Shown in pieces: positions 62,104 to 64,000 of a DNA stretch of 64,000 nucleotides (positions are counted from its first letter, which is position 1; the number at the start of each line of letters is the position of its first letter). The DNA is taken from the NCBI GenBank assembly GCA_035578155.1, contig JAPWDM010000043.1:2106419-2170418 (forward strand), read 5' to 3'. A program made the translations under genes and the position numbers. The notes under the pieces are model-generated. The model searched no databases, was not told the origin of the DNA, and saw only the letters and a program-made list of their open reading frames with translations. The stretch comes from Brachynemurus nebulosus. Taxonomy: Eukaryota; Arthropoda; Insecta; Neuroptera; Myrmeleontidae.

Positions 62104-62800
62104 ATGACATACGGAAATCTCTTAAAATGTACGCATCTGAACATTTCATTTGATTAGCAAATAATACATTGTAGGTAAGCTAAATGACATTGCGGAAAAT
62201 TAAATTATTTAGAAATATGAAATTGTAAAGAGTTTGATACTCACTATAGTGTCAACATAACAGTGGCAACAGTTATCACAACAACAACGACTAATTAAGT
62301 ATGTATATCCACATATTTATACCATTACAATAATTACAAATTTTACGCGTGTCTGGACAGTCATCCGTAAAACAATATTAACGCTTAAAAATTTTTACTA
62401 TATACATAGTTTTTTAAAATCTGCATTAAGTATAGATTTTAAAATCTGTACGGTTCCAGAAAAGAAAAAAAAATGTACAGCAAGTTTCAAATCCATTTAA
62501 ATTTTTTTTTTAAAGCCAGTAATAATCTTATCGGTTTAGATACTTTTGTCAACCATTGTATGTAAATAACTTTTACCATAGAAATATTTATAATAATAAA
62601 TGAATTTCCGAACATAATTTGCAAAATACTTGTGGAAATGTAAATAAATAGTATAATATTAATTTATATTAACAAAATATGATAGCAGAATGTTGAGTAT
62701 CTGGAAATTTAATAATTTATGTATATTGAGAAAGGAGTATTCATTATAATATAGTTAATTAAATATTTTAAATTGTGGTGAAATTTACAGGAGGTATTGT
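62104..62800. other. AT-rich spacer
   Basis: No gene or repeat is supported. Confidence 0.5.
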
Positions 62801-63014
62801 TTAGTCGAATTTTTCCTTGAAAAAAATAAGACTTATACAGCCTATACGATAAGAAGGGCGAGAGCCGAGAGTAGGGGCGCTATCCGTTTTCGGACCCGTA
62901 GAACACGATTCTGTAGAAAAAATGCCTGATATATATGGGAAATGAGCTCCACTTACCAAATTTCAGCTCTTAACTTCCATAGGAGGGCCCTACACATATT
63001 AAAAGGTAGCGGGA
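62801..63014. repeat. Dispersed repeat, copy 2 (paired with 11599)
   Basis: TTAGTCGAATTTTT to GATTCTGTAGAAAAA matches 11599-11722. The tail (AAATTTCAGCTCTTAACTTC to CACATATTAAAAGGTAGCGG) matches the inverse of about 11728-11790. Confidence 0.75.
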
Positions 63015-63028
63015 AAATAAATAAATAA

Positions 63029-63110
<82 letters not shown>
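63015..63110. repeat. (AAAT)n(TA)n microsatellite
   Basis: About five AAAT units followed by TA repeats, directly at the end of the dispersed repeat. Confidence 0.95.
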
Positions 63111-63114
<4 letters not shown>

Positions 63115-63363
63115 CAGCTGTATTGTCAAAACCGTTTTATTATAATAACTCTAGTCAAATTATAAAAAAACCAAATATTGTGAACTAATGTTGTCTCTTA
63201 TAATACACCTAGTAAATTTTAGTATTATTATAAATTCGCTAGACTCATTTAGAGAAATTGTGAAGTGTAATGTTTTTTGGCAATATAACCAAATCAGCTT
63301 ACAGGAAAATATGTGTGGTAAAAGTAAACACGATATGAATCCGAAACTAATGATGTCAAAAAA
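63111..63363. other. Spacer
   Basis: AT-rich sequence leading into the terminal array; no gene. Confidence 0.4.
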
Positions 63364-64000
63364 CTACTGAATCGATTTTAAGTAAATTTAGCTTAGATAT
63401 TTACATAAATATGCTTTGGAGTAACCGATAAGAAATTCTTATTTCGTTTAAAAGTTTCCGTGGGTTGTGAATACTAAAATAAACAATGTCTTCACTACTA
63501 AGTCTATTTCAATAAAATTTTGTGGGGATATTTATATGGTTTAGAATTATTAATAGGATAATTTATATCCTGGTTGAAGGTTCCTACATGATATGAATAC
63601 GAAACTAAGTGGTATCAAAACTACAAAACCGATTTCAATCAAATTTGGTATGAATATCTTTTTGCTTTGGAATAACAAACAGAAAATGTTTATTCTGATT
63701 ATAGGTTCCCATCGCAAACCAAATGAATTATTCAGTCAGGCCGAAATTATTGAAACGATTTCATTCAGTTTTGGCATGGATACTTATACCCCATGGAACA
63801 ACACATAGGATAATTTTCATCCTGATTAAGGGTTCCCTCAGAAAACAAAATAAATTATTCAATCATGTCAGAACTATTGAACAGATTTCAATTAAATTTA
63901 ATTTGTATTTAGAATAACTGCTGGGATAGTTTGTATCCGGATTGAAGGTTCCTAAGGGATATGAATATGAAACTAATTAATGTCAAAGCTACTGATTCGA
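63364..64000. repeat. Tandem array of about 126 bp, runs off the window
   Basis: CTACTGAATCGATTTTAA-type starts occur at 63364, 63495, 63621, 63747, 63873 and 63989. Each unit also has ATATCCTGGTTGAAGGTTCC-like and ATGAATACGAAACTAA-like parts. Units are diverged. Frames at 63593-63917 are by-products of the repeat. Confidence 0.8.

Overview
This is a stretch of a eukaryotic nuclear genome, very AT-rich, with long (TA)n microsatellites, GT-AG introns, and remnants of P-like (THAP) transposases, a Penelope-like reverse transcriptase, and hAT, Tc1/mariner and possible PIF/Harbinger elements. That set, and the first exon of a SWIM/YqaJ-type protein at 1.0 kb, suggest an arthropod, most likely an insect; I cannot name the species. 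I see no intact host gene, no rRNA, no functional tRNA, no operon and no CRISPR array. Nearly everything with structure is a mobile element, a piece of one, or a tandem repeat.

Layout. 1-4.4 kb: AT-rich spacer with a partial exon (1036-1163), a fold-back element (1948-2673) and a tandem repeat (3691-4003). 4476-8303: a P-like transposon with a perfect 8-bp target duplication, a broken transposase on the minus strand and a nested long-TIR element (6838-8246). 8409-11588: a 3.2 kb element with very long inverted repeats, itself split by a nested element (8561-9255). 11.6-17.6 kb: dispersed repeats, a 158-175 bp tandem array and an exact 127-bp tandem array. 18262-20763: a Penelope-like reverse transcriptase broken by a 2 kb TA-flanked insertion. 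20.9-27 kb: a chain of MITEs and hAT-like elements, some nested. 27700-29888: a 2.2 kb element with 540-bp terminal repeats and a short spliced reading frame. 29918-30720: a second P-like transposase remnant.

31.2-58.7 kb is dominated by one repeat family of which I find six copies (31189, 37490, 46424, 52150, 53187, 55249). It has a conserved 5' tip, a 3' hairpin followed by GCTAA, subterminal inverted repeats, two fixed (TA)n blocks and an internal 120-bp array. These are features of non-autonomous Helentron-type elements. One copy (55249-58016) sits inside another, and its own body supplies the empty site, which shows T|T insertion without target duplication. Between copies lie a third P-like pseudogene with a THAP domain (40570-42120), several palindromic MITEs and a 2.1 kb TIR element (50033-52132). 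58.7-64 kb: a CCCAGTGAAC-ended element holding a tRNA-like segment and 60-bp repeats, a 1.27 kb element flanked by ACAT, a second copy of the 11.6 kb repeat, and a tandem array of about 126 bp running off the end.

The window is a graveyard of nested transposons. No two coding remnants work together; the interest is in element structure and insertion order.
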